Shown in pieces: positions 38,985 through 39,361 of a DNA stretch of 39,361 nucleotides. Both the position numbers and the translations under genes were made by a program. The stretch is from an uncultured Clostridia bacterium (GTDB taxonomy: Bacteria > Bacillota > Clostridia > TANB77 > CAG-508): assembly GCA_949280815.1 (NCBI GenBank), contig CASDJM010000013.1, forward strand, positions 1-39,361, read 5' to 3'. The notes beneath the pieces were generated by a model, which saw nothing but the letters and a program-made list of their open reading frames with translations, made no database searches and was not told where the DNA came from. How positions within the stretch are numbered: position 1 is the first letter of the stretch; every line of letters starts with the position of its first letter.

Positions 38985-39260
38985 GAAAAATATTTAGAAA
39001 TTCTTATCTGATAAGATGAGAGATGTTCACGACAAATGCTACTATATCAATATTTTCTCAATTTTTCGGTTACCCTACATAACGCTAAGAAATATTAAAA
39101 ATACAGCTGAACGATACCCGAAAACAGGATCCTTTCCAGCTGTATTTTAAATATTTCTAAAGCTATTTCAATCACATTCAAAATTTCTTAAATATTGATA
39201 TAGTAACATTTGAATGTGAAAGATACTCATTTTATCCGATTAGAATTTTTTAATATTTGT
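38985..39260. repeat. Large degenerate palindrome in a 488-base gap without genes
   Basis: The end of the window (38874-39361) has no credible gene. It holds a nested palindrome centred near 39123. The core arms 39088-39109 and 39137-39158 pair over 22 bases with one mismatch around a 27-base loop. A second pair, 39033-39056 with 39190-39212, matches over about 23 bases with one mismatch. Outer segments 39001-39032 and 39213-39245 still pair with many mismatches. The match fades near 38985 and 39260. It looks like a decayed foldback or MITE-type element. A structured RNA is possible. From 39260 to 39361 I see only AT-rich DNA. Confidence 0.6.
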
Positions 39261-39361
39261 AAGACATGTCAAGAATTTGAAGAAATATTTTATAAAATTT
39301 AAATAGTGGATAATTAAAAAATTAAATTCAATTTAAGATAGTAAATAAAATACCTTACTCT

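Overview
The window is very AT-rich DNA with strong AGGAGG-type ribosome-binding sites, TTGACA/TATAAT promoters, intrinsic terminators and Firmicutes-type genes (mreB, a fused tsaB-rimI, obg, prs, trpS). It fits an uncultured gut-type clostridial lineage; the exact taxon cannot be read from the sequence. No tRNA, rRNA, CRISPR array or complete transposon was seen. Only tsaE and tsaB-rimI (1451-3044) are on the plus strand; everything else is on the minus strand, so gene order there runs from high to low coordinates.

Layout. 1-8000: housekeeping genes (a gene start at the edge, mreB, tsaE, tsaB-rimI, obg, trpS, a coiled-coil protein, a GtrB-like glycosyltransferase, prs). 8002-8204: a MITE-like inverted-repeat element. 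8228-12010: a membrane-anchored protein and a secreted M14 peptidase with five ricin-type modules. 12092-16845: the dTDP-L-rhamnose operon (rmlD, rmlA, rmlC, an HD hydrolase, rmlB, a GtrA-like flippase). 16996-22988: two more secreted wall hydrolases, a glucosaminidase and a GH25 muramidase, each with four ricin-type modules. 23135-38849: a surface-polysaccharide cluster with glycosyltransferases, a Wzm/Wzt-type ABC exporter whose Wzt has a C-terminal carbohydrate-binding region, a large WbdD-like protein (methyltransferase-like, kinase-like, coiled coil), a metK copy, and three polytopic membrane proteins of GT-C type. 38874-39361: noncoding, with a promoter and a large degenerate palindrome.

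How they may work together (inference): rhamnose is activated by the rml genes, polymerised in the cytoplasm by GT2 enzymes, capped or measured by the WbdD-like protein, exported by Wzm/Wzt, and decorated outside by GtrB/GtrA/GT-C systems. The ricin-carrying hydrolases may dock on that polymer.

Main discovery candidate: three genes (obg, a DUF6020-like gene and another membrane-protein gene) are each split by a +1 frame change. I checked every plus-strand ccg in the minus-strand genes and every cgg in the plus-strand genes for frame. CGG is never used in frame in any intact gene here, yet each split gene has one in-frame CGG exactly where the frame must change. Skipping the C of CGG and reading GGN restores the full-length protein in all three. 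In obg it restores the invariant Gly-Gly-Pro-Asp. This suggests that CGG is unassigned in this organism and acts as a +1 recoding signal, or that CGGN is read as a four-base glycine codon. Three independent assembly errors that all create an otherwise absent codon seem unlikely.
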